Program-made: the position numbers and the translations under genes | Part shown: positions 1 through 5,630 of the stretch, piece after piece | Layout of the letters: each line of letters starts with the position of its first letter | How positions within the stretch are numbered: the stretch's first letter is position 1 | NCBI GenBank assembly: GCA_016302985.1 | Contig: JAEDMN010000209.1 | Location: forward strand, 1 to 5,630 | DNA from: Kiritimatiellia bacterium | Lineage (GTDB): Bacteria; Verrucomicrobiota; Kiritimatiellia; RFP12; UBA1067 | Reading direction: 5' to 3' | Length of the DNA: 5,630 nt | Notes under the pieces: generated by a model | Told to the model about the DNA's origin: nothing | What the model saw: the letters and a program-made list of their open reading frames with translations, nothing else | Databases searched by the model: none

Positions 1-21
1 CGTGTCAGGTGGACGTCGCGG

Positions 22-1422
22 TCACCCGCGGAGCTTCTCGACTTCCCAGCCAGGCTCGTAGGACCGGTTCCAGAACTTCCAGGCGGACGAGTCCTTCGAG
101 GCCGGGCGGCCCGTGGCGGGATCGATCCGCACCGCCTCGCCCGTAAGGAGCGAGACGTTGCCGAGCTCGGTGAGGAGATTCGACTTGACGGCGACGTCGA
201 TCGGCGCGGCCGTCCGCAGGTCGCCCGCGCGCACGCAGTCGACGAAGCGCCGCATGTGCCACTGGTCGATCTGCTGCGTCGGGTTCGAAAGGCGGTTGTC
301 TCCGACCTGCGCATTCGGATCGGCCGTGCCGGCCTCCCAGCGCATGAGCTCCTTCCGTCCCTTCCGGTCGTAGTGCACGGCTTCGCCGCGCGGACCGAAG
401 AGCACGAGGCCGTCGTCGCAGTAGACGAGGCAGCCCGTCCAGAGCCCCATGAACGGCTGTGCGCCGGAATGCGAGCAGCCTTCCCACGTCAGATACTTCC
501 GGTCCGGGAACTGCACGGTGAGCATGTGCGTGTCCTCGAACTCGAAGTCCTCGCCCTCGCAGAAGAGGTGGCCGCCGCCCGCGTAGACGCGCTCCGGCCA
601 TTCGGCGCCGAGCGCCCAGCGGGCGATGTCGACGAAGTGGAGCCCGTTGTTCGGCAGGTCGCCCGTGCCGTAGCCGCGGATGAAGCGCCAGTTGTAGTGG
701 ACCACGTTCGCGCGGTAGTCCGCGCGCGGGGCGCAGCACTGCCAGAGGTCCCAGTCCAGCCATTCGGGCACGGCCGCGGGCCTCACGCCGCGCAGCGCGG
801 GACGGTCGCTCATGCACCAGCACTTCGCCCAACGGGGCCGGCCGATCTTCCCGGAGCGGATGAGCTCGACGCCCTGCTGCGTCGCGTAGCTCGAACGGCG
901 CTGCGTGCCCAGCTGGAAGACGCGACCGGTGCGCTTCTGGACATCGCGCAGCACCTCGGCCTCGCCCGCGGTGACGCCGACGGGCTTCTCGAGGTAGAGC
1001 GCCTTGCCGGCGTTCATCGCGGAGGCGCCGATGTAGACGTGCGAGTGGTCCGGCGTCGCGACCAGAACGCCGTCGATCGACGGATCGGCCATCAGTTCGC
1101 GGAAGTCGCGGACCTGCTTCGGCTCGTTGCCCGCCATGCGCTTCACTTCGGAGGCGGCGTACGCGAGGGCCGTGCGGTCGACGTCGCACACGGCCGCGAC
1201 TTCGCAGCCCTTCAGCTCACAGGCGCGGCTCATGATCTGGTAGCCGCGGCCGCGGAACCCCTTCGGGTCCAGCACGAAGCCGTTGCCATGGTCCGCCGAA
1301 CGGGCGCAGCCCACGACGGCGAGGCGGATGCGGTTGGACGGGGCGTCGGCGCCCCATGCGCGGCCCGCAGCGGCGATCGCGAAGGCACCCGCGCCGGCCG
1401 TAAGGAAGTGACGTCGGTTCAT
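22..1422 (-). CDS. Tat-exported Gfo/Idh/MocA family oxidoreductase
   Basis: Predicted NAD(P)-dependent sugar or inositol oxidoreductase of 466 residues, acting outside the cytoplasm. Residues 2-7 (NRRHFL) form a twin-arginine motif, followed by an Ala/Gly-rich hydrophobic stretch to about residue 24 and a possible AWGA cleavage site. A Rossmann domain follows: strand and glycine loop from about 32 (RLAVVGCA), acidic end of beta 2 at 79-83 (CDVDR), VATPDHSH at 121-128, and the family's EKP signature at 145-147 with K146 as likely catalytic lysine. The C-terminal domain has GTGDLPNNGLHFVDIARW (252-269), where H262 and D265 match the usual GxxxHxxD catalytic region. The end (WNRSYEPGWEVEKL) resembles long PVC-type homologues. 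An in-frame GTG at 1485 would add 21 residues with poor codon bias before the Tat motif, so ATG 1422 is chosen; it has AGGAA 6 nt upstream. Family assignment is firm; the substrate is unknown. The cofactor loop looks atypical (see findings). Confidence 0.93.
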   Translation of the reverse strand: MNRRHFLTAGAGAFAIAAAGRAWGADAPSNRIRLAVVGCARSADHGNGFVLDPKGFRGRGYQIMSRACELKGCEVAAVCDVDRTALAYAASEVKRMAGNEPKQVRDFRELMADPSIDGVLVATPDHSHVYIGASAMNAGKALYLEKPVGVTAGEAEVLRDVQKRTGRVFQLGTQRRSSYATQQGVELIRSGKIGRPRWAKCWCMSDRPALRGVRPAAVPEWLDWDLWQCCAPRADYRANVVHYNWRFIRGYGTGDLPNNGLHFVDIARWALGAEWPERVYAGGGHLFCEGEDFEFEDTHMLTVQFPDRKYLTWEGCSHSGAQPFMGLWTGCLVYCDDGLVLFGPRGEAVHYDRKGRKELMRWEAGTADPNAQVGDNRLSNPTQQIDQWHMRRFVDCVRAGDLRTAAPIDVAVKSNLLTELGNVSLLTGEAVRIDPATGRPASKDSSAWKFWNRSYEPGWEVEKLRG

Positions 1423-1424
1423 CT

Positions 1425-1511
1425 TCAGTTCCTGATTTTGATGACGAGCTTGCGGATGGAGCGGGCGCCGTCCAGCGACCGGCACGGGGCGTGCGCGCCC
1501 AGCGGCGGCAT
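1425..1511 (-). CDS. Possible 28-residue small ORF or C-terminal gene remnant
   Basis: This is a short open stretch in the gap between the activase fusion and the oxidoreductase. From ATG 1511 it encodes a 28-residue peptide beginning MPPLGAHAPCR and ending RKLVIKIRN, with stop TGA 2 nt before the next start. In this frame 32 of 33 codons from 1526 to 1428 end in G or C (the exception is AAA), with favoured codons such as CTC, GTC, ATC and AAG; the frame of the downstream gene over the same bases shows no such bias. The bias fades upstream of about 1526, inside a frame that stays open into the activase gene. No good ribosome binding site precedes ATG 1511: the nearest AGGCAGG is about 15 nt away. 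It could be a small protein, a leader peptide for the oxidoreductase, or the surviving tail of a deleted gene. I do not recognise the sequence. Confidence 0.35.
   Translation of the reverse strand: MPPLGAHAPCRSLDGARSIRKLVIKIRN
1429..1433 (-). promoter_or_regulatory. Ribosome binding site of the oxidoreductase gene
   Basis: AGGAA on the minus strand lies 6 nt before ATG 1422 and supports that start over the upstream GTG at 1485. It sits inside the last codons of the preceding mini-ORF, so if that ORF is translated the two would be translationally coupled (TGA-AG-ATG junction). Confidence 0.65.
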
Positions 1512-1548
1512 GAGGACGGCGAAGCCTGCCTTTCCTGCCGAACCGGGC

Positions 1549-3642
1549 CTAGGCGCGCGGGGCGCCGGGCCTGACCATGCCGAAGAGGTTGCCGTGCTTC
1601 TTGAGGTTGAGGGCCTCGACGAAGGAGGCGATCTTGGTGACCGTCGAGCACGGGTCGATGGACGCGTCCATGCAGTCGCCCTCGAGGGTCAGCAGCGGCA
1701 CGCCGATCTCCTCCAGCGATTCGCGCAGGTGCTTGGAGAACGAGCGGTCCGCGAGACTGCAGCGGCCGAAGCCGTGCGTGTAGAGCACGCAGCCCGTGAA
1801 CTTCGCGGCGGGAACCGCCTTCTTGACGTACTCGATGCGCAGCGCGGGGTCGAGGAAGCCGGTCTGGAGCAGCTTCGCCGCGAGCGAGCGGAGCGGGTCC
1901 TTCGGGTCAAGCGCGTCCCAGCCGATGAAGTTCGTCTCCTCGAAGACGATCGGCGCATTGCACTGGTCCTCGAGGTAGTCGAGATGGTGCGTGTCGTAGA
2001 ACGGCGGCAGGTGCAGCCAGAGCAGGCGGTGCGTGTCGTCAATCGAGTAGCGCTTCTCGGCCCACTCCTTCTTCATGCGCAGCTCCTCGAGGAGCTGCTT
2101 CTGGATCTCGACGAACTCCTTCGTTCCCCAGAGCTGCGAGAAGACGGCGGCGTTGTAGACCGCCTCGCTGCCACGAATGAGCGGCGGAGACGTCCAGCGC
2201 AGCTCGTTGCACTTCCGCCCGTATTCGGCGGCCTCGTTGGAGAGCACGCAGGCCTCCTCGAGGCGGCCGGGGTCGAGCCGGCGGCCAAAGGCCTTCTCCA
2301 TCTGGTAGATCGCCTCGGCCAGGCCATCCGCGATGACCTCGACGGCGTTGGGCGTGCGCGAACTGATGGGTGTGTGCAGAGAGAAGAGACGCTCGGGGAT
2401 GCCGTAGTCGCGGACGAGATCCTCAAACACGCGTTCGGCCTGCTGGCAGGGCTGGCTCGTGGAGACCGCGAAGTCGGGCTGTTCGAGCTGCATGCCCTCG
2501 AGGATGCGCAGGAACGAGCAGGTCTGCTGGTCGTAGCCCTTCTGCGCCGCGTGGCCGAGGGCCTCCTTCACGGTCTGCGCACGGCGGCCGAAGAGGGCCG
2601 CGTACGTCTCGAGCGTGCGGATGCGACAGTCGAACGCGTTGAGGATCTCCGTCGGGAAGAAGAGGTTGCGCCAGACCAGCGGCTTCGACTTGTCGCGGGA
2701 GAAGAAGTCGCGCTTCGTGCAGTTGATGCGCAGCGCGACGGACTTCTGCCGCGTCGGCTCGTACTGGACCTTCTCGAGCACGCTGCCGCCGCGCAGGCGG
2801 TCGTATTCGCGCGCGAGGACGGCGGCCCCGAGCGCGCCCATCACCTGGTGGTGCTCGGGGATGACGATCTCGCTGCCCGTGAGCTCGCGCAGGTAGTGCG
2901 CGACGGCCCCGTTCGAGGCGACGCCGCCCTGGAAGAGGATCCGGCGGCCCGGACGGTGCAGCAGCAGCTGGCCGACGCTGTTGAGGATCGTGCGGGCCTG
3001 GGCCTTGCACGCGCCGGCGAGAAGCTCGCCGATCGGGATGCGGTTCTTGAACTTGTTGATGGACGTCGCCGAGAGGACGGCGCAGACGGAGCTGAATTCG
3101 GTCTTGGAAGCATAGTCCACGCGGTCGGCGACCTCCTCGACGGGCACTCCGAGCTTCGCGGCGACGCTGTCGAGGTAGCTGCCCGTGCCCGCCGCGCAGA
3201 CGCCGGACATCATGGACGTCCACATCTGCATGTCGGGGTTGTAGACCATGCACTTCGAGTCCTGTCCGCCGCAGTCGATGATGGCGTCCACGTCCGGATA
3301 GAAGTGCCGGGCGCCGGCGACGTGCGCGGAGACCTCGCTGACCTGGAAGTCGAACGGGATGAAGCGCTTCGTGTCCTCGACGATCTGGCTGCCCGTGACC
3401 ACGATGGCCGACAGGTCCTCGGCCTTCAGGCCGGCGGACGTCAGGAAGTCGTCGGTCGTGCGTTTGACCGCCCCCATGCTGCAGTTGCCGCATCCGCTGC
3501 AGCGCCCCGTGCAGGCCAGGCGGCCGGAGTCGACGGGCTGCGTGCGCTGGTAGGTGGTCTTGAGGATTTCGCCGTCCTCGGTCATGACCACGGCCTTGAA
3601 GGTCGTGGAACCGATGTCGATGCCCAGATACTTCTTTTTCAC
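1549..3642 (-). CDS. 2-hydroxyacyl-CoA dehydratase activase fused to dehydratase-like domain
   Basis: Single chain of 697 residues combining an ATP-driven electron-donor domain with an iron-sulfur reductase/dehydratase-like domain; cytoplasmic, no signal peptide. Residues 1 to about 284 are a BadF/BadG/BcrA/BcrD (ASKHA) ATPase: phosphate loop GIDIGSTT (7-14), GGQDSK (125-130), CAAGTG (149-154), a second conserved cysteine in SSVCAVLSA (C187), GGVASNG (239-245) and GALGAA (269-274). By comparison with HgdC, C149 and C187 should ligate the [4Fe-4S] cluster bridging two ATPase domains. About 285-697 resembles HgdB/YjiM-type dehydratase subunits: PTEILNAFDC (330-339), CSFLRILEGM (375-384), TSQPCQQAE (395-403), a GFGRC segment ending at C628 and a GVPLLTLEGD strand near 647-656. 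C375, C399 and C628 are candidate cluster ligands, with C339, C657 and C665 nearby. The ATPase domain carries an unusual CX3CX2CX2C insertion (C44, C48, C51, C54). The start is GTG 3642, behind a purine-rich ribosome binding site; GTG 3660 is an alternative adding six residues. Acyl-CoA dehydration and double-cubane-type reduction are both possible; the substrate is unknown. Confidence 0.9.
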   Translation of the reverse strand: MKKKYLGIDIGSTTFKAVVMTEDGEILKTTYQRTQPVDSGRLACTGRCSGCGNCSMGAVKRTTDDFLTSAGLKAEDLSAIVVTGSQIVEDTKRFIPFDFQVSEVSAHVAGARHFYPDVDAIIDCGGQDSKCMVYNPDMQMWTSMMSGVCAAGTGSYLDSVAAKLGVPVEEVADRVDYASKTEFSSVCAVLSATSINKFKNRIPIGELLAGACKAQARTILNSVGQLLLHRPGRRILFQGGVASNGAVAHYLRELTGSEIVIPEHHQVMGALGAAVLAREYDRLRGGSVLEKVQYEPTRQKSVALRINCTKRDFFSRDKSKPLVWRNLFFPTEILNAFDCRIRTLETYAALFGRRAQTVKEALGHAAQKGYDQQTCSFLRILEGMQLEQPDFAVSTSQPCQQAERVFEDLVRDYGIPERLFSLHTPISSRTPNAVEVIADGLAEAIYQMEKAFGRRLDPGRLEEACVLSNEAAEYGRKCNELRWTSPPLIRGSEAVYNAAVFSQLWGTKEFVEIQKQLLEELRMKKEWAEKRYSIDDTHRLLWLHLPPFYDTHHLDYLEDQCNAPIVFEETNFIGWDALDPKDPLRSLAAKLLQTGFLDPALRIEYVKKAVPAAKFTGCVLYTHGFGRCSLADRSFSKHLRESLEEIGVPLLTLEGDCMDASIDPCSTVTKIASFVEALNLKKHGNLFGMVRPGAPRA

Positions 3643-3656
3643 TTCTTCTTCTTCCC
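3643..3656 (-). promoter_or_regulatory. Purine-rich ribosome binding site with GAA repeats
   Basis: The minus strand reads GGGAAGAAGAAGAA directly before GTG 3642, with four tandem GAA units. GGAAG lies within workable distance of this GTG, and the coding sequence that follows (KKKYLGIDIGSTT) starts at the family's usual distance from the phosphate loop. The alternative GTG at 3660 has only a weak AGCAGG-like element upstream, so 3642 is preferred. Confidence 0.5.
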
Positions 3657-3696
3657 GCACTGCGGCCTGCTTGTCAATCCCTGCCGTTCCGGACCA

Positions 3697-4650
3697 TTAG
3701 CGGAGCGGCTTCTCGTCGAGCGTCGTGCCGCCGTAGTTAGCCGTGTAGACGCTGCCGCGCCACACGCACGGCTCGCTCGGGCGGTTGAGGCCGTCCTTCT
3801 GGACGACGGAGACGACGCCATCCGGCGAGACCTTCACGGTCTGGCTGCCGAACATGTCCGCAATGTACACGTTGTCCTCCGCGTCCACGCAGAGCCCGTC
3901 GGGGGTCTTCACGCCGGCCTCGGGATGGACGACCTGCACGGCGGAGGCGATGCGGCCGTCGGCGCCCGGCGTGAGCCGCCAGAGCGTGCCGTCGCCGTAG
4001 TTGCCCGTGTAGATCTCGCCCTTCGAGGTGACCGCGACGCCGTTCAGGCCGCACTTGATCTTCGGATTGCGCGTGACGTCGGCGAAGACGCACTGCGGGT
4101 CCGCGGGCGTGTTCCCGACGCGCACGTTGCGGGCCTTCGCGTCGAACATGTAGAGTCCGCTCGTCGCCGCGCCGTCGCCGCGGGGGATGTCGAAGAGGAA
4201 CGCCTGGGTCACGTAGAGCCGGCCGTTCAGGTACTTGACGCCGTTCGCGTTGTGGAGCCCCTCGGCGACCGTCTCGCACGTGGCGACCTGTCCGTCCCTG
4301 AAGGTGAAGCAGAGCACGCGCGCCAGGCCCTTCTTCTGGCAGTCGCACACGTAGAGCTCGCCCGCGGGGCCGAAGCAGACGCCCATCGGCTGGGAATAGC
4401 CCGAGGCCGGGAGCGCGGGCACGTCAAACCACTTGACGGGCGTGCCGCCCGGCGCGTCGAGGCGGAAGATGCAGCCGGGCTGCTTCCGGCTGTTGTTCGG
4501 CGCGGCGATGACCAGCTTCCCGTCGGGCGAGACGGCCATGCCGTCGGGCGTGGTGCAGGTCGGGGGCATCTGGACGACGCCGGCGGAGACGGCGCCCGCG
4601 GCGAAGACGGCCAGCGAGGCGAGACGGCTGAGGGAGGTGAGGTTCATCAT
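3697..4650 (-). CDS. Exported SMP-30/gluconolactonase-like (NHL-type) beta-propeller protein
   Basis: Protein of 317 residues with a Sec signal peptide: a short N-terminus with Arg9, a hydrophobic core of about residues 10-20 and a likely cleavage after VSA (21-23). The rest is a repeated beta-propeller pattern of the form PDG-(hydrophobic)-x-V-x-x-x-G-x-L/I-Y: TPDGMAVSPDGKLVIA (34-49), PMGVCFGPAGELYVCD (88-103), NANGVKYLNGRLYVTQ (134-149), LNGVAVTSKGEIYTGN (202-217) and TPDGLCVDAEDNVYIAD (249-265), which fits SMP-30/gluconolactonase/LRE or NHL proteins. N136, N203 and D251 are candidate metal-site residues by analogy; I could not align them fully. A sugar lactonase role would suit the hydrolase upstream and the oxidoreductase downstream, but many family members are uncharacterised. 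It has 11 cysteines, many for a propeller of this size. Two adjacent ATGs occur at 4650 and 4647; the ribosome binding site is 3 nt from the first and 6 nt from the second, so 4647 may be the true start. Confidence 0.88.
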   Translation of the reverse strand: MMNLTSLSRLASLAVFAAGAVSAGVVQMPPTCTTPDGMAVSPDGKLVIAAPNNSRKQPGCIFRLDAPGGTPVKWFDVPALPASGYSQPMGVCFGPAGELYVCDCQKKGLARVLCFTFRDGQVATCETVAEGLHNANGVKYLNGRLYVTQAFLFDIPRGDGAATSGLYMFDAKARNVRVGNTPADPQCVFADVTRNPKIKCGLNGVAVTSKGEIYTGNYGDGTLWRLTPGADGRIASAVQVVHPEAGVKTPDGLCVDAEDNVYIADMFGSQTVKVSPDGVVSVVQKDGLNRPSEPCVWRGSVYTANYGGTTLDEKPLR

Positions 4651-4653
4651 GTG

Positions 4654-4660
4654 CCTTTCT
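4654..4660 (-). promoter_or_regulatory. Ribosome binding site of the propeller gene
   Basis: AGAAAGG on the minus strand lies in the 26-bp gap after the hydrolase stop codon, 3 nt before ATG 4650 and 6 nt before ATG 4647. The second spacing is closer to the usual optimum. The short gap leaves little room for a promoter, which argues for cotranscription with the hydrolase gene. Confidence 0.55.
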
Positions 4661-4676
4661 TGTGTTTGAAGCGTGC

Positions 4677-5630
4677 CTATTCCGAAACGACCTCGTAGAG
4701 CATGCGGGCGCCGTTCGGCCCCTTCACGTCCGCCGTGAAGACGAGGCGGCCGTCCGCAACGGCGCAGGGGATCTTCTCGAGGCGACGGCCCGAGGTCTCG
4801 AGCGCCCAGACGGCCACGGGACCGGGAACCGTGCGGACGATCTCGACGCGGGCGCGTCCGTTGCGGACGACCGGCGGATAGGACCCCCAGCGGAGGAGGA
4901 TCTTCTTGCCGCGGTCCGCATAGACGTTGCCGTCCGCCTGGACGTCGGTGAGATGGGTGACGAGCAGGCGACCCGAGGTGGCGATCGGCCGGCCGTCGAG
5001 CGAACTGGCCCAGACCGTGGCGGCTACTTCGCCCGGATCGAAGGCGACGGAGCCCGCCTCGAGGCGGCCGGACGGGGAGAAGCCGCCCGCGGTCTTCGGC
5101 GTGGAGATGCGGAACGTGCCACGGGCCCGGTCCAGCGCGATCGCGTCGTTCGGCGGCAGGGCGACGGGGGCCGTCTTCTGCGCGGCCTGCTCGGCCAGGG
5201 GGAAGGTCCGCAGACCGGGGACGGGCGCGACGGCCGTGCCGGTCTGCACCTGCCACGCCGCGTCCTTCCAGGCGGGAACGACGCCCAGCGGGCGGCCGTC
5301 CTCCGGCAGGCGCGTCGCAGGCGCGACCTGGTTCGCGATCCGCTCCGCGAGCGGCTCGAGGTCGCCGCGCAGGAAGAGGCACACGCTCGCGCGGTCGCCG
5401 GCCTGGCCGAGCGGATCCGTCGCGACGTCGAAGTAGCCGGGGAAGCCCGACCGGTCGCGCATGCCGTCCAGACTGTGCGTGTAGGCGAAGCGCCAGAGGC
5501 CGTCCCAGTCCTGCAGCGCGCTCAGCGCACCCGTCATGATGCCCCCGACGCCGCGGAACATGCCGGGACCGGAGAAGTTCCACTCGGTGATGCAGAACGG
5601 CTTCGTCGGCATGCGCGTGTAGGCGCAGGC
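4677..5630 (-). CDS. Glycoside hydrolase, C-terminal part (5' end outside window)
   Basis: The reading frame is open to the window edge, so only the last 317 residues are seen; a methionine at 5612 is internal (preceded by ACAYTR) and not a credible start. The visible part opens with KPFCITEWNFSGPG, in which E16 (codon 5583-5585) of a TEWN motif matches the position of the strand-7 nucleophile of clan GH-A TIM-barrel hydrolases. The barrel end follows (QDWDGLWRFAYTH), then a segment with FDVATDPLGQ and FLRGDLEPLAE, and from about residue 165 a beta-sandwich-like domain with SSLDGRPI, RLLVTHLTDVQ and a final ADVKGPNGARMLYEVV. This layout recalls large secreted hydrolases of PVC bacteria. The likely role is hydrolysis of a polysaccharide or oligosaccharide outside the cytoplasm; the signal peptide and acid/base residue would lie upstream and are not visible. 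The exact GH family and substrate cannot be assigned. It is the first visible gene of the unit, 26 bp ahead of the propeller gene. Confidence 0.83.
   Translation of the reverse strand, partial: ACAYTRMPTKPFCITEWNFSGPGMFRGVGGIMTGALSALQDWDGLWRFAYTHSLDGMRDRSGFPGYFDVATDPLGQAGDRASVCLFLRGDLEPLAERIANQVAPATRLPEDGRPLGVVPAWKDAAWQVQTGTAVAPVPGLRTFPLAEQAAQKTAPVALPPNDAIALDRARGTFRISTPKTAGGFSPSGRLEAGSVAFDPGEVAATVWASSLDGRPIATSGRLLVTHLTDVQADGNVYADRGKKILLRWGSYPPVVRNGRARVEIVRTVPGPVAVWALETSGRRLEKIPCAVADGRLVFTADVKGPNGARMLYEVVSE

Noticed and set aside
1..21. Sequence after the oxidoreductase stop codon
   Set aside because: Only 21 bases; no start codon with a ribosome binding site and no terminator structure can be judged.
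5..1189. Minus-strand 394-codon frame overlapping the oxidoreductase gene
   Set aside because: Arg-rich out-of-frame translation with no motifs; the other minus frame has a Tat signal, Rossmann motifs and EKP.
1423..1485. N-terminal extension of the oxidoreductase to GTG 1485
   Set aside because: It would place 21 charged and polar residues before the twin-arginine motif, shows no third-position G/C bias, and ATG 1422 has a better ribosome binding site.
1487..1500. GC-only hairpin (5-bp GGGCG/CGCCC stem, 4-nt loop) in the gap before the oxidoreductase gene
   Set aside because: No T-run follows on the minus strand, and it falls in the codon-biased mini-ORF; such stems are common by chance at this GC content, so it is not called a terminator.
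2423..3493. Minus-strand 356-codon frame inside the activase gene
   Set aside because: Arg/Pro/His-rich out-of-frame translation; the overlapping frame has clear activase motifs.
3672..3677. TTGACA on the minus strand upstream of the activase gene, resembling a -35 box
   Set aside because: The sequence 16-18 bp downstream is GC- and purine-rich with no TATAAT-like box; the hexamer alone is not enough to call a promoter.
256..4698. A 1480-codon open frame on the plus strand spanning most of the window
   Set aside because: It lies exactly codon-on-codon opposite the oxidoreductase, activase and propeller genes. Stops there would need TTA, CTA or TCA sense codons, which a high-GC genome avoids, so the opposite strand stays open. 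It ends soon after the hydrolase gene changes the register. Its translation is Arg/Ala/Asp/Val-rich low-complexity sequence with no recognisable domain.

Overview
The window is about two-thirds G+C by eye, and every convincing gene lies on the minus strand. Read in transcription order (right to left) it holds four genes: the 3' part of a secreted-type glycoside hydrolase (4677-5630, cut by the window edge), an exported SMP-30/NHL-type beta-propeller protein (3697-4650), a large iron-sulfur protein fusing a 2-hydroxyacyl-CoA dehydratase activase (BadF/BadG/BcrA/BcrD ATPase) to a dehydratase-like domain (1549-3642), and a Tat-exported Gfo/Idh/MocA-type sugar oxidoreductase (22-1422). A short codon-biased open stretch (1425-1511) fills most of the gap before the last gene.

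Spacing is tight: 26 bp between hydrolase and propeller gene, and 54 bp between propeller gene and activase gene. The 126 bp before the oxidoreductase gene contains the mini-ORF, whose stop codon sits 2 nt from the oxidoreductase start. Ribosome binding sites are visible in front of the three complete genes. No convincing internal promoter or terminator was found, so one polycistronic unit is plausible.

The Tat-exported Gfo/Idh protein and the hydrolase tail (a clan-A-like TEWN motif followed by a C-terminal beta-sandwich) resemble proteins abundant in Planctomycetota-Verrucomicrobiota-Lentisphaerota-Kiritimatiellota (PVC) bacteria. A dehydratase/activase protein points to anaerobic life, since these iron-sulfur systems are oxygen sensitive. 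A high-GC anaerobic PVC bacterium, for example a gut or sediment Kiritimatiellota or Lentisphaerota, is my best inference; no sequence here proves it.

Three genes fit glycan use: a hydrolase releases sugars, a lactonase-like propeller acts outside the cytoplasm, and an exported sugar oxidoreductase modifies sugars. The activase-dehydratase fusion does not obviously belong and is the most interesting element. It carries both partners of a normally two-component ATP-driven low-potential electron transfer system in one chain, plus an extra four-cysteine CX3CX2CX2C insertion in the ATPase domain that I do not recall from classical activators such as HgdC or YjiL.
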